From Acholoe squamosa (taxonomy: Eukaryota > Annelida > Polychaeta > Phyllodocida > Polynoidae), in assembly GCA_949317995.1 (NCBI GenBank), contig OX439044.1:45774166-45838165 (forward strand): 64,000 nucleotides of DNA, written 5' to 3'. Positions 20,931-31,214 of this stretch are shown here, one piece after another. A program made the position numbers and the translations under genes. Position 1 is the first letter of the stretch; each line of letters starts with the position of its first letter. The notes under the pieces are model-generated. The model had not been told where the DNA came from. It saw nothing but the letters and a program-made list of their open reading frames with translations, and searched no databases.

Positions 20931-22237
20931 GGGAACGATTATATTGTTACCGGTATTGATACCCAGGTGGAGCCACTGCTCCTACTACAGGTGTGTGCTA
21001 CCTGGACAGGTGTGGGTTACCTGTCAGGTGCTGACCTACATTGCTGCTACCAACCCTCATGCTGGAGGGTCTGGTGCTTGGTCACAGCTGGGGAAAATTC
21101 TTATGACTCTAGCCGGGATTCGCAGGGTCTTAGGTGATCCGGAACCGGTGCGCCCATCGTTCACTTTGAAAGACATACTCAACATGTACAAATTTGTCGA
21201 CATGAGTCAAACTCGTGACAGAGTCCTATGGACCTGCATGGCACTAAGCTTTAGAGGACTACTCAGGAAATGTAATATAGTCCCAGATACTATCGCAGCT
21301 GTTGGAGTTCATTATCTCAGGCGCGGAGCGGTTAGTTTCACAGACTGGGGCATGGAGCTGGCCGTGTCTAGCTCTAAGACTATTCAGCATGGCCAGAGAG
21401 TACACAAGGTACCAATCACTTATGCTCCCGGTTCTCCTCTATGTGCTGCGAGTCTGGTCAAACGTCATTTGAATGAATTCCCCAGTTCCGACCCTTCAGC
21501 TCCGGTTTTTGTACTTCCCAAGAACTCAGAACTGGTACCAGTCACTTACGGTCAATTGCTGAAATTTCTGAAGAGGTTGATGACCTTGTCCGACTTGCCT
21601 TCAGAACGTGCTGGCATGCACTCCCTCAGGAGGGCAGGAGCCCTATACATGTACCAAATGGGTCTGACATTGGAGGACATACGCCAGGCCGGGGACTGGG
21701 CCGGTATGGCCGCCTTATTGTACCTGACTAAACCTTATCACACACGTATTGAGACGGACATGGTAGTGTCAAGCTGTTTGGGGAAAGAGTGGTCTTTAGG
21801 ATATGACTCTTAGGCATTATATATTTTCCATGTTTCTTTTCATGATGTTTTTTAATTATGTTATTCCTTTACTTGGAGTTGCCGGTAGTTCTATTAAACT
21901 GGCCCAAGTCCATCACTGCGTTATTCCCTTGTCCCTCTCACCGTAAAGGATTAATGTAAGGGAACGATTATATTGTTACCGGTATTGATACCCAGGTGGA
22001 GCCACTGCTCCTACTACAGGTGTGTGCTACCTGGACAGGTGTGGGTTACCTGTCAGGTGCTGACCTACATTGCTGCTACCAACCCTCATGCTGGAGGGTC
22101 TGGTGCTTGGTCACAGCTGGGGAAAATTCTTTTTTTTTTTCTTTTGTTTTTTCAATAAATAGGCCGGTAGTTCTATTAAACTGGCCCAAGTCCATCACTG
22201 CGTTATTCCCTTGTCCCTCTCACCGTAAAGGATTAAT
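20923..22237 (+). mobile_element. Tandem pair of tyrosine-recombinase elements (Crypton/DIRS-like)
   Basis: Copy 1 runs from 20923 to 21955 and copy 2 from 21952 to 22237. Both start TAATGTAAGGGAACG and end CACCGTAAAGGATTAAT. Copy 2 keeps about 180 bases of the left end and about 90 of the right, joined by a T-rich stretch, so it is an internally deleted derivative. TAAT is present at the left, middle and right junctions. No longer target duplication is seen, as expected for tyrosine-recombinase integration of a circle. GC content and codon use differ sharply from the surrounding Polinton. Confidence 0.8.
20944..21813 (+). CDS. Tyrosine recombinase of copy 1
   Basis: The 289-residue frame begins at a TTG at 20944; the first ATG in frame is at 21103-21105 (MTLAGIRRV), so a 5' exon may be missing. 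Catalytic features in order are Arg in SFRGLLRK, Lys in a strand (HKVPI), HSLRR (His-x-x-Arg), then GDWAGMAALLYL with the Trp that often replaces His, and the tyrosine near TKPYHT or ALLYLTK. The product should cut and rejoin DNA at the element ends. The N-terminal SAM-like core-binding part looks short. It resembles metazoan Crypton/DIRS recombinases; which class is unsettled because no reverse transcriptase is present. Confidence 0.75.
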   Translation: MLPVLIPRWSHCSYYRCVLPGQVWVTCQVLTYIAATNPHAGGSGAWSQLGKILMTLAGIRRVLGDPEPVRPSFTLKDILNMYKFVDMSQTRDRVLWTCMALSFRGLLRKCNIVPDTIAAVGVHYLRRGAVSFTDWGMELAVSSSKTIQHGQRVHKVPITYAPGSPLCAASLVKRHLNEFPSSDPSAPVFVLPKNSELVPVTYGQLLKFLKRLMTLSDLPSERAGMHSLRRAGALYMYQMGLTLEDIRQAGDWAGMAALLYLTKPYHTRIETDMVVSSCLGKEWSLGYDS

Positions 22238-22260
22238 AAAGGAAAAGTCAGATAATAAAA

Positions 22261-23331
22261 ATGAAAGAAATTAAATTGATTTCAGAAATTCTTTTAACAA
22301 TATTTTTTATTTTAAGTCAAAATAATGAATTTAACAGAGTTTACTGGAATGAAATTAAGCTTAAAGAGAAACATTGTTTGTATTACATTTTAAAATATAT
22401 TAAAAGGAAGAAGCAAGAGTCTTTTATATCAAAAGAGAAAATATTTGATCTAATGAAAGATGAGACTTGGTTTTTTCTTTTGTCTCTGTTAAAAAAAGAA
22501 GAAGCCTACAAAAAAGAGTATGAATTTTGTATAAATCAAGAGAAAGAAAAAATTCTTTTAGACCTTATTTCTTCTCATAGTGTATTGTTAGAATGTATTT
22601 CAGAAGTTTTGAATCTTAATATAACTTTTCACACAAAAAATCAAAGTGTAGATTTTTTTCCTTCTGAAAATATGAGAAGCAAACCTGTTTCTATTTTTTT
22701 TGATTCTGAGAACGAGGAAGTGAAAGAATATGTAGAGACTAAGAAAAGAAAAAAGAATAAAAAAATATTACCAGCTTCTGATAATGTTTTCAGTGAAGAG
22801 AATTTGTCAGATTCTAGTGAAAATGAGGATAATGATTCGAAATCTTTAGACATAGAAAGAAAAAAGAGAAAATCTAAATCTGTTAAACCTAAACGAAGCG
22901 TTTCTCAAGATACTTCTTCTGATCCTGAATTTAATTTTTTAAAAGAAGATTTAGAATTGTCTGAGAGCGATTCAGATAGTGAAGAGCAGGGTTTAACGAA
23001 TAAAAAATTTAAAAAAAATGAAGAAATGAAGCATGAGAAAAAAATAGATATAGATGTAGATGATAAAGTAAATTCGTTACGAGAGTTTTCACCTTTTGCT
23101 AACTTATTTAAAGAACAGCTAGAACAGTGTAGGGCTAACTTAGAATCTTCTATTAAAGTATGTGATAGAATATATAAGCATTTAATTGTCTTACAAACTA
23201 ATATGTTACCTGAAAATATAGAGAAATGTGCCAAATGTCCGCAACATTGTTCTGCAGCTATTCTCAGGTGTACTAAAGACAGAAGAGGTCCTAAAAATTG
23301 TAAACCAAAAAAATTAAAAATAATGAAATAA
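22261..23331 (+). CDS. Unknown 356-residue acidic/basic protein
   Basis: It starts at ATG 22261 just right of the recombinase insertion. The N-terminal 130 residues look helical (ILLTIFFILSQ, then charged helices). Residues 150-270 are low-complexity with Ser/Asp/Glu clusters (SDSSENEDNDS, SESDSDSEEQ) separated by Lys-rich nuclear-localisation-like runs (ERKKRKSKSVKPKR). The C-terminal 80 residues have a predicted helix and a Cys cluster, CAKCPQHC...C, before a basic tail. That mix of acidic tracts, NLS and Cys end suits a nuclear DNA- or chromatin-binding regulator, but no family is recognised. The 5' end may be reached by splicing. Confidence 0.6.
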   Translation: MKEIKLISEILLTIFFILSQNNEFNRVYWNEIKLKEKHCLYYILKYIKRKKQESFISKEKIFDLMKDETWFFLLSLLKKEEAYKKEYEFCINQEKEKILLDLISSHSVLLECISEVLNLNITFHTKNQSVDFFPSENMRSKPVSIFFDSENEEVKEYVETKKRKKNKKILPASDNVFSEENLSDSSENEDNDSKSLDIERKKRKSKSVKPKRSVSQDTSSDPEFNFLKEDLELSESDSDSEEQGLTNKKFKKNEEMKHEKKIDIDVDDKVNSLREFSPFANLFKEQLEQCRANLESSIKVCDRIYKHLIVLQTNMLPENIEKCAKCPQHCSAAILRCTKDRRGPKNCKPKKLKIMK

Positions 23332-23443
23332 ATATTATATAAAAGTTGCTTAGCATAATGTTTGAGTGACATTTTATTTTTTTATACTTAACTTTTTGAC
23401 TTAAAATTTTAGTTATGAATTTTATTTTATTTATTACCTACAG

Positions 23444-24400
23444 ATGGAACGTGAAAACCAAGAGCCAGAACCTATTTTGTCCAAGTTAAACAACCAATTT
23501 TTTCAAGGAACAAAATTTGCTAAAAATGTTCATGATGTACAAGAAACATCTTCTCTTCAGAAGCCTGAAGAGGAAATGCCTCTTCTTGTAAGACCGAGTC
23601 GAGCTTATCCTACTAAAAGAATGATATCAAAAGAAGAAGATCTGGAGGTTATGCCTCCATTAGTAAAGAAAAAAAAACTTTCTGAGCTTTGCAAAAGCGA
23701 CTATGGTCCAGCTTCTTCAGATTTACTAGACGAAGCTATTCAGATTTCTGGACTTGAGTTGTCAAAAGATGACTATCAAGTTGTGAATGAAGTTGTCTCC
23801 TTAGAAGATAACAATGAACTTCACGTTGACTATGAGGAAATTGGTGGTATTGAAGACAACAATGACCACTACAGTCATCGTGAAGTTGAAGTTATTCTCG
23901 AAGGGGACAAGGACGAAATCATTGACAGTAACGAAGTTAATGTTGCTGGTGAAGAAGTAGCTGTTCTCCAAGACAGTGACTTAGTTCCTAGTGAAGTTGT
24001 CGTGAAAGACGACAACAACATCACTCTTCCTGATAAAAGTTCAGCCAAAGTTGTCAATGTCACTGAGCCTTTTTCTGATTCTATACAACAGGCTAATACG
24101 AGAGACTACCTTCAACGTTTAATTCTGTCTCGCTTGCCTGTTTCTGTCGTCTTCCCTCAAAAGAAAGACACAGAGACAGGATCTCTTTTCTTGAAGCTGA
24201 TGACGAAAGTTCCTACAAAAACAAGAACAAAAATATGTAAAAAAATCACTTGTGAAACATGCACTGACGAGCTGTTCTTTGGAGGGGGAGTATATTTCAC
24301 TGCACAGAAAAAGAGCATGATGTCATGCCGTTATTGCTTGAAACTTTTTGGCTCCCCTCTCCTTTTGATTCAGCATATTTCGTCAACACATTTGGATTAA
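23444..24400 (+). CDS. Acidic protein with C-terminal C2H2 zinc finger
   Basis: The 318-residue frame starts at ATG 23444, which directly follows a consensus splice acceptor (TTATTACCTACAG), so the mRNA is probably spliced from an upstream leader. Residues 1-100 hold a KKKKL nuclear signal; 105-215 are strongly acidic. The C-terminus has CETC and then a C2H2-type finger, CRYCLKLF...HISSTH, at about 293-316. Codon use is less AT-rich than in neighbouring genes and has more Val and Asp, which suggests a different origin or strong repeat evolution of the acidic part. An acidic activator with a DNA-binding end is a reasonable guess; no known family was recognised. Confidence 0.65.
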   Translation: MERENQEPEPILSKLNNQFFQGTKFAKNVHDVQETSSLQKPEEEMPLLVRPSRAYPTKRMISKEEDLEVMPPLVKKKKLSELCKSDYGPASSDLLDEAIQISGLELSKDDYQVVNEVVSLEDNNELHVDYEEIGGIEDNNDHYSHREVEVILEGDKDEIIDSNEVNVAGEEVAVLQDSDLVPSEVVVKDDNNITLPDKSSAKVVNVTEPFSDSIQQANTRDYLQRLILSRLPVSVVFPQKKDTETGSLFLKLMTKVPTKTRTKICKKITCETCTDELFFGGGVYFTAQKKSMMSCRYCLKLFGSPLLLIQHISSTHLD

Positions 24401-24664
24401 AAAATTCACAAGAAATAAAACATAAGCTTCAAGAAAAGTTACTTTAATGTTTATATGATGTTATATTTGAAGATGTGTGCAGCCTATATCATAAATATGT
24501 AGTATGAAAATGTCATACAAGAATTTCAATGTTTGTTTTATATCTTAAAATAATCCGTCTTGTTTTTATAGGTTCAAGATGGAAAAGCAACTCTACTTGA
24601 ACTTTTTTTACTTTCATTAAGAAGTTTATACTTTAAAAACTATTTCAATTTTTATCGTGAACCT

Positions 24665-25423
24665 TTGATGGAAAAATTAAACATTGAAATACCTGCACAT
24701 TCATTATTATCTGTATCGAAATGTTTTTTATACATTTCCTTCTTAAATATTTCATCAAAAAAAGCTTGTTATGAACGTTTTAATGAAATCAAAAACATAG
24801 AGTCCTTAGCATTTTTTGCTTCTTTTTTTCAGTCAGATTTTTTGTTTAATTATATATATCAAAGGACTACGAAAAAAATCAAAGAAATAGGGAAAGCATT
24901 GAAAGTTTATGTTTATTGCGGAACTATGTTTCATGTAAGCAGTAGAAAATTATTTTGGTTTGCTTCAGATCTTCTAAAAGTTAATCGTTCTGACATATTA
25001 GACGATTTGCTTTGTACAAAACACAGCATATTTGCTTATTGTGATTATCTTTGTTATTCGGATAATGAACTACAAAATAAAATAACTGATATGTTACAAG
25101 ATTTAGACCTTAATGCAGAAATTGTTAAGTTTCGCTGCGGAGGGTGTGGGAAATACCATACTTTTGATAAAAATAAAAAAATTAGAACATTAAAAGTAAC
25201 ATATATGCTGTGTTGTGCTTGTCCAGTTAATTATAAATGTTACAGTAGTTTTAAGTTTGCTTCATACAGTACTCATTATCGGAAAGGTATAGCATGTTAT
25301 GATTGTGGCATGAAATGGAAAAAAGCAAAGCCAATATGTAGTCCTGAATTTTGTTCATGGCTAAGAAAAAAATTCAGAAGCTTAAGAAAAAAAACTATAA
25401 AAAATGCATTACATTATTATTAA
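24665..25423 (+). CDS. Cys-rich protein A (paralogue of the next gene)
   Basis: The product has 252 residues from ATG 24665; the frame is open back to 24572, directly after a TTTTTATAG splice acceptor, so an upstream exon could add about 30 residues. The N-terminal 160 residues are helical and include FFASFFQSDFLFNYI. The C-terminus has paired cysteines: CGGCGKYH at about 160, CCACPVNYKCY at about 190, and CYDCGMKWKKAKPI at about 220. The spacing suggests a RING- or zinc-ribbon-like fold binding two metals. The whole layout matches the gene at 25761, so the two arose by duplication. Such modules in DNA viruses often serve host ubiquitin or tumour-suppressor control; here that is inference only. 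Confidence 0.65.
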   Translation: MMEKLNIEIPAHSLLSVSKCFLYISFLNISSKKACYERFNEIKNIESLAFFASFFQSDFLFNYIYQRTTKKIKEIGKALKVYVYCGTMFHVSSRKLFWFASDLLKVNRSDILDDLLCTKHSIFAYCDYLCYSDNELQNKITDMLQDLDLNAEIVKFRCGGCGKYHTFDKNKKIRTLKVTYMLCCACPVNYKCYSSFKFASYSTHYRKGIACYDCGMKWKKAKPICSPEFCSWLRKKFRSLRKKTIKNALHYY

Positions 25424-25760
25424 AGTTTAAGAAATATAAGGATGTAAAAAAACTACTATGTGATAACTTCTAACAGGTATCCTTTATCACATAAGAGTAT
25501 ATAACCTGTAAGTTCGGTGTTTAGTTAGGCACTGTAACATTTCAGGTTAAGAACCTTAAAACAGAACATTTTGTACCATATTTATCAAACAAGTTTTGAT
25601 ATATAAAGTCTATTGAAGATAATATGCCTTTACCATATTTGTTGTTGGATTGAAATAAAGAGGATTTATTGTAAGTTATTGAGTAAATATAATAAAGTGT
25701 CAAGTTTTGAGAAGAGATTTCACAGTAAGTTATATCAGAAAAAAAATTGCTGATATAAAG
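25424..25760 (+). promoter_or_regulatory. Intergenic region with GATA-type hairpin
   Basis: A perfect 9-base inverted repeat, TATGTGATA and TATCACATA, sits at 25457-25465 and 25485-25493 with a 19-base loop. Each arm carries TGATA. A TATAAAG-like string follows at about 25602. It is a likely promoter for the next gene. Confidence 0.4.
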
Positions 25761-26615
25761 ATGATAATGAAAGTTAATGTTGGTTTGCTTTTAAGTCGTG
25801 TTTATTACTTAGAAGCTATGTTGACTTTCACTGATGGTAAAATAGATGATTTAATAGATGTCAGTTTCCCTGTTCAGAATTATATGAGTGTAAGAGAAGC
25901 TAAACATATATTTACAGCGCTTTCTTTGATTCAGCCATTTTCATCTTTAAAAGAAATAAGAGTAGAAGCTTTATGCTTTTTCTCTGATTTCTTTCAGTCT
26001 TCATATCTTTTAGAAGAAATAATGAAGATTGTTTTATCTGATGTCATGTTATTGCCTAGAATTATTAAAATGTGCTGTATTTTTTTAAAATATACAGATT
26101 TTTATTATAGAATAAAGGATTTTTCATGTTTTATTTTAGAAATTTCATATTTTGAAGATGTAATAGAATTGATGAAACCTGCTCACAAAAAACATTACTT
26201 GAATGTTAATCCTAATGATTATGTTTTAAGTCCTTTAAAGAAAAAAATAAGAGATCAAATAAGAAAAAAAGAACATAAAATGTCTATTCTTTATATGTTT
26301 TGTAAACTTTGTTCTTCAGAGCTGATAATTTCTTCTAACAGCACAAATGTTACTTACATTCATTGTTGTATGCAACCTGTTCATATAAAATGTTTAGAAT
26401 TTTTCTTTATGAAAACGAATCATAAAATAAAAAAGTGTAAATATTGTGATGTTAAATGGTTTGAAAAGAAGCCAATATATAGGTATGAAAAAGATATATT
26501 ATTATGGTTATCAAAAAAATCAGAATCATGCTCTTCTTTGAAGAAAGACAAGTTACCTAAAATGGCTTTACTTGAAAATAAAAATGTTGAAAAATATAAC
26601 AGTGTTATGTTATGA
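25761..26615 (+). CDS. Cys-rich protein B (paralogue of the previous gene)
   Basis: The first ATG is at 25761; the frame extends to 25707 without an ATG. About 284 residues. The N-terminal part is helical with CFFSDFFQSSYLLEEI, matching FFASFFQSDFLFNYI of protein A. The C-terminal metal-binding block reads CKLCSSEL, then CCMQPVHIKCLEF, then CKYCDVKWFEKKPI, with the same order and similar spacing as protein A and a C-C-H-C RING-like flavour. IKCLE is close to the retinoblastoma-binding pattern LxCxE, but the match is imperfect and lies within the metal site. Few direct identities outside the motifs mean the duplication is old. No known family was identified. Confidence 0.65.
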   Translation: MIMKVNVGLLLSRVYYLEAMLTFTDGKIDDLIDVSFPVQNYMSVREAKHIFTALSLIQPFSSLKEIRVEALCFFSDFFQSSYLLEEIMKIVLSDVMLLPRIIKMCCIFLKYTDFYYRIKDFSCFILEISYFEDVIELMKPAHKKHYLNVNPNDYVLSPLKKKIRDQIRKKEHKMSILYMFCKLCSSELIISSNSTNVTYIHCCMQPVHIKCLEFFFMKTNHKIKKCKYCDVKWFEKKPIYRYEKDILLWLSKKSESCSSLKKDKLPKMALLENKNVEKYNSVML

Positions 26616-26715
26616 TGTTATATAATGTTTTCAATTATGAAATTAATAAATATTTTTCAAGTTTAATTTCTTTGAGATAATCAAAAAAGTATATATCATA
26701 TAAGTAAAAAAAGAA

Positions 26716-27645
26716 ATGTCAATTTCCTCTCCTTTTTACGTGAATTTACCTTCTAATACTATTCACCCTTCTAGGGAAAACAAAACAAGTTCTTATTATG
26801 TTAATTTACCTTCAACTATTACATTGAAAGGGGAATGGGAGGTTGGAGTGGTGGAAGTTAATATACCTATTTCTTGGTATAATTTTCCTGAAAGACCAGA
26901 ACGAAATAGAACTATAATAGTGGAAAGAAATTTTTTTAAATTTAAAAAAAATGTGTTCATAGCAAATTCTGCAAGTGATGTTACCTTGGAGAAAAGGTTT
27001 ATAGTAGAAAGAATTCCTTATGGAAATTATAATTCTATTAATAACCTTATTGGAACTATAAATTCTGTTTTAGAAAAAATTGATATTTATCCTGATGATG
27101 TTTTCTTTAAAAAAGAGCGAAAACCTTTTATGAAAATAGAACCACAAAATTTAAAACCTATTCTTAAAGTAGGAAAAGGAGACGTAGTAACTTTTTCTTC
27201 TGATTTGTCTTCTTTGTTAAGATTAGATTTACATGAAAAAGCTGAGAAAAAAGAAGGAAATACTGTGTCTTTCATGGGACCTCCTTTAGAAAATTTTGAA
27301 GAATATAAAAAAATAGCATCAAATTTAGGACCAAATGAATATGAAAATTTCATAGCGGGTGGGGTTCCTAATTTGCATTACATAGCATCTAATATTTATA
27401 TTTATAGCAACATAGTTTGTAATGAAGTAGTAGGAAACAAACAAGTTCCACTTTTAAGAACAATAAGATGCACAGGAAGCTTTGGTGATGACATAACAGA
27501 AGTTTTTGTTACTCCATATTACAAAAAACTTAAAAGAAATGAAATACAAGAAATTCAAATAACTGTCTGTGATGACTTAGGAGATCTTGTTAAATTTGAA
27601 TACGGAACAGTGTTTTTGGTTTTACATTTCAGACCGATAGTCTAA
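26716..27645 (+). CDS. Penton-like minor capsid protein
   Basis: The 309-residue protein opens with SPFYVNLPSNT, then SSYYVNLPSTITLKGEWEVG and VVEVNIPISWYNFPE. This is the hallmark start of Polinton/adintovirus penton proteins, a single jelly roll at the icosahedral vertices. The length is typical for adintovirus penton. GAGATAA occurs 36 bases before the ATG. The stop TAA overlaps the ATG of the polymerase gene by one base (TAATG), so the two are probably on one transcript. Confidence 0.85.
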   Translation: MSISSPFYVNLPSNTIHPSRENKTSSYYVNLPSTITLKGEWEVGVVEVNIPISWYNFPERPERNRTIIVERNFFKFKKNVFIANSASDVTLEKRFIVERIPYGNYNSINNLIGTINSVLEKIDIYPDDVFFKKERKPFMKIEPQNLKPILKVGKGDVVTFSSDLSSLLRLDLHEKAEKKEGNTVSFMGPPLENFEEYKKIASNLGPNEYENFIAGGVPNLHYIASNIYIYSNIVCNEVVGNKQVPLLRTIRCTGSFGDDITEVFVTPYYKKLKRNEIQEIQITVCDDLGDLVKFEYGTVFLVLHFRPIV

Positions 27646-30600
27646 TGATTTATCGTCGTAGAGCATTAAAAAATCTTATCACAGAATATGATATCATTCC
27701 TAATTCTTTAAAATATGATCCTGATTTATTTTTGTTCAAAAATTTAAAAAAAGTGAAGAAAAAAATATTAAAAGTAAAGAAAGAAGAAGGTGGAGTTAAA
27801 TTTCAGATAGGACTTTGCGTTATTTTAGGAAAATATAACTTAGAAACTAATGAATATTTTCAAATAGAACCATGGTTTTTAAGTCCAGTTCAATTTGGGT
27901 TTGATTCTTTGAATTTAGAAGAAACAATTAGGTCTAGTTTTTCTATTATATTAGGATTTTTTTATTCTTTCCTTCACATGGGATCAGGATGGTTTCTTAA
28001 AAAAATCAAAGTTCTTAGAATTTCAATTTTTAAATATAACCCTTTAGGAGGAAAAGAAAGACAAAAGACTAAAGACTTAATAGACAAAAAAAATCAATTT
28101 TAAATATAAAAGGAACTGGTAATAAATGCTTTCTTTATTCTGTTTTAGCTGGTCTACATAAAGTAACAAATAATTCAAATTTAGCAAAATCTTATGATAT
28201 TTTTTTAAATGAATTGAATCTTTCTTTTATTACTTTTCCTGTGAAATTAAATGAAATATCACAATTTGAAAAAAAGAACAATCTAACAATAAATGTATTT
28301 GGTATGTTAGAAACAGAGCAAAAGATTATTCAACCTTTCCCTATGTATATTTCTACTAATTCGACTACTGTTTCTGAAGGAAGACATGTTGATTTATTAT
28401 TATATGATGATCACTACTATTTGATTAGGAATTTACATAAGTTTATAAGACCTTTTTTCTGGAAAAAAACTAGATATTTTTGTTACAAATGCTTGATATC
28501 TTTTTGCTCAGAAAAAAAATATAAGTCCCACATAACTCAGAATTGCAATAAAAATCCTTACGTAGGACAAGGATACTATATGCCACCTATAGGTTCACAT
28601 CTTAATTTTTCAGATTTCAAAAATAAAGTAAAAAGTCCTTTTATCATTTATGCAGATTTTGAATGTTATAATTATAAAATGAAAGAACCAATTTATAAAG
28701 GTAAATCTTTATGTGAACGCGAACATAAATTAAATGCTTTCGGTGCTATAATGGTGTCAAAATATAAAGAATACAATCAAGATCCATTCATATATGTAGG
28801 AAAAAATGTCATATCAAATTTTGTCTCTTATTTATATCAAAAAAGAGCTGAAATATCTTATATTTTACACCATAAAAGAGAACCTATGAAATTAACTCCT
28901 CAGGATATTTCTCATATAGCTAAGCAGAGAAAATGTTACGTTTGTGGGGTTTCATTGACTCGTAAAGGTATACGTAAAGTTTTAGATCATTCTCATATAG
29001 GGCGAGAAGGTAAAGGGAGAGACATAAATTATGCTTGTAACAGATGTAATCTTACTTATACGTCTTTAAGGATGGATAAATTAAAAATACCTATTGTTAT
29101 TCATAATAGCATGAACTATGACACTCATTTTCTTATTCAAAAATTATATAAATATGTGAACGAGAAAAATATATCTGTTATAGCAAAATCGTCAGAAAAA
29201 TTTTTGACTTTAAGTTTTGAAAATTTTCGTTTCATAGATTCTTTTCAATTTCTTCCTACTTCTTTAGCTAAATTAGCAAATCTTATGAATGAAAAAGGAA
29301 CTGATGACTTCTATGAAACAAAGAAGCATTTAAAAGATAAAAAATTATTACCTTATGTTATCCGTAAAGGAGTTATGTGTTATGATTATATAAATTCATG
29401 GAGTGTTTTGAAAGAAAAAAAATTGCCTGCAAGAAAATATTTTTATTCTTCTTTAACAAAAGAAAACATTTCTGACGAAGATTACCAGCATGCTCTTTTT
29501 ATGTTCAAAGCTTTCAAATGCAAGAACCTAAAAGATTATTTGAAAGAATATTTAAAAATAGACGTTTTGCTTTTATGTGACGTTTTCGAATCTTTTAGAG
29601 AAAAGGCTTTAGATTATTATGGATTAGATCCATCACATTTTCTTACTTCACCAAGCTTAAGTTATCAAGCCATGTTGAAATATACTGGGGTTAAATTAGA
29701 TTTATTTTCGGACATAGAAATGTACAATTTCATAGAAACAGGTGTAAGAGGAGGGATAACTAATGTTTCGCACAGGTATGCCATAGCAGAAGAGCCTGAT
29801 GAACATATTTTTTATATTGATTGCAATAATTTATATGGAAAATGTTTAGCAGATTTTTTACCTATTTCTGATTTCAAATGGTTAGAAAAAAAAGAAATAA
29901 ATAAATTAGAAATATGTAACATTCCAGACGATAATGAAACAGGCTATATTATGGAAGTAACTCTATCTTATCCTGCAAACCTTCATGATAGACATAATTC
30001 TTTTCCTTTAGCACCAGAAAAATTAGAAATAAAAAAGGAAGATTTATCCACTTATGCTGAACAAGTACTCAAAGACATAGGAATTTCATATAAAAAAGGA
30101 GGAAAAAAATTAATATGTAATTTAAATCAAAAGGAAAATTATGTTATACATTACCGTAACTTAAAGCTATATCTAAACCTAGGAATGAAAATTAAAAAAA
30201 TACATAGAGTTCTTTCATTTAAACAAAAAGATTGGATGAAACCATACATCGATTTTAATACAACAAAAAGAACCTTAGCTACTTCTTCTTTTGACAAAGA
30301 ATTTTTTAAACTTTTAATTAACAGCACTTTTGGGAAAACGTTAGAAAATGTTAAGAAAAGATCAACTATGAAATTAACTTCTAATCCTTTAGTAAGTGAA
30401 AAACTTATAAGAAAACCAAATTTTAAATCACTACATATCTTTCAAAAAGACTTCGTAGGTATACAATATAACAAAGAACGAATTCTTTTAAATAAACCTA
30501 TATACATAGGATTTACAGTATTAGAACTATCAAAATTATGGATGTTTAATTTTCATTATAATATCATGTTACCTGCTTTTTCAGAAAGCATTATTCAATT

Positions 30601-31147
30601 GTTATACACGGATACAGACTCATTCATTTATTATATTAAAGATGAACATTTCTTAAAAAAGATAAAAAATATTGAAAATTATTTTGATTTTTCTAATCTT
30701 AAAGAAAGTCATCCTTTATTTTCCTCTAAAAATATGAAAGTTTTAGGAAAATTCAAAGATGAAACAGGAGGGAAAAAAATAAAAGAATTTATAGCATTAA
30801 GACCTAAAATGTATTCTATTCTTTATGAAACTGGAGAAGAAGAGAAAAAAGTGAAAGGCATAAAAAAAAGTTGTATACAAGAAATAAAACATAGTAACTT
30901 TAAAAAAGTCTTATTTAAAAATAAAATAAGAGAAGATCAATTCTGTAATATAGTAAGTCTTAAACATAAAGTGTATACCATTTCCCTACATAAGATTTCT
31001 CTTTCTCCTTTTGAAGATAAAAGATATTTATGTGATAGTGGGATAAAATCTCTTGCTTATGGACACTATAGTATACCTAAAAGAAAGAAAAAAAGAAAAA
31101 AAAACGAAATACCTTTTCCAGAAATAAAAAAGAAAAAAAGATCATGA
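27645..31147 (+). CDS. polB: Protein-primed DNA polymerase B, frame change near its N-terminus
   Basis: The family's N-terminal region (HMGSGWFLKKI, YNPLGG) is in one frame from 27645 to 28103. The rest, from about 28094 to 31147, is in the -1 frame, and family similarity runs across the change at an eight-A run (28086-28093). In the main part (numbered from 28214) the exonuclease motifs are YADFE at 148, NSMNYDTHF at about 300 and YLKIDVLLLCD at about 450. A Cys/His insert (CYVCG, DHSH, CNRCN) lies near 240-285. Polymerase motifs are DCNNLYGK at about 535, KLLINSTFGK at about 700 and YTDTDSF at about 797. All catalytic residues are kept. The frame change may be mutation, an assembly error, or programmed -1 slippage on AAAAAAA; the sequence cannot decide. 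Confidence 0.9.
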
Positions 31148-31214
31148 GATAGCTTGAAAAAACTTTAACCTTATTAACATTAGAAAGAAAGCCTAAGGCA
31201 TAATAAAAGAAAAA

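Noticed and set aside
21996..22274. 92-residue frame across copy 2 of the recombinase element
   Set aside because: It is an out-of-frame reading of the element that happens to run into the tail of the interrupted viral gene.
26341..26420. LxCxE retinoblastoma-binding motif in Cys-rich protein B
   Set aside because: The string is IKCLE and its Cys is probably a metal ligand, so it was not called.
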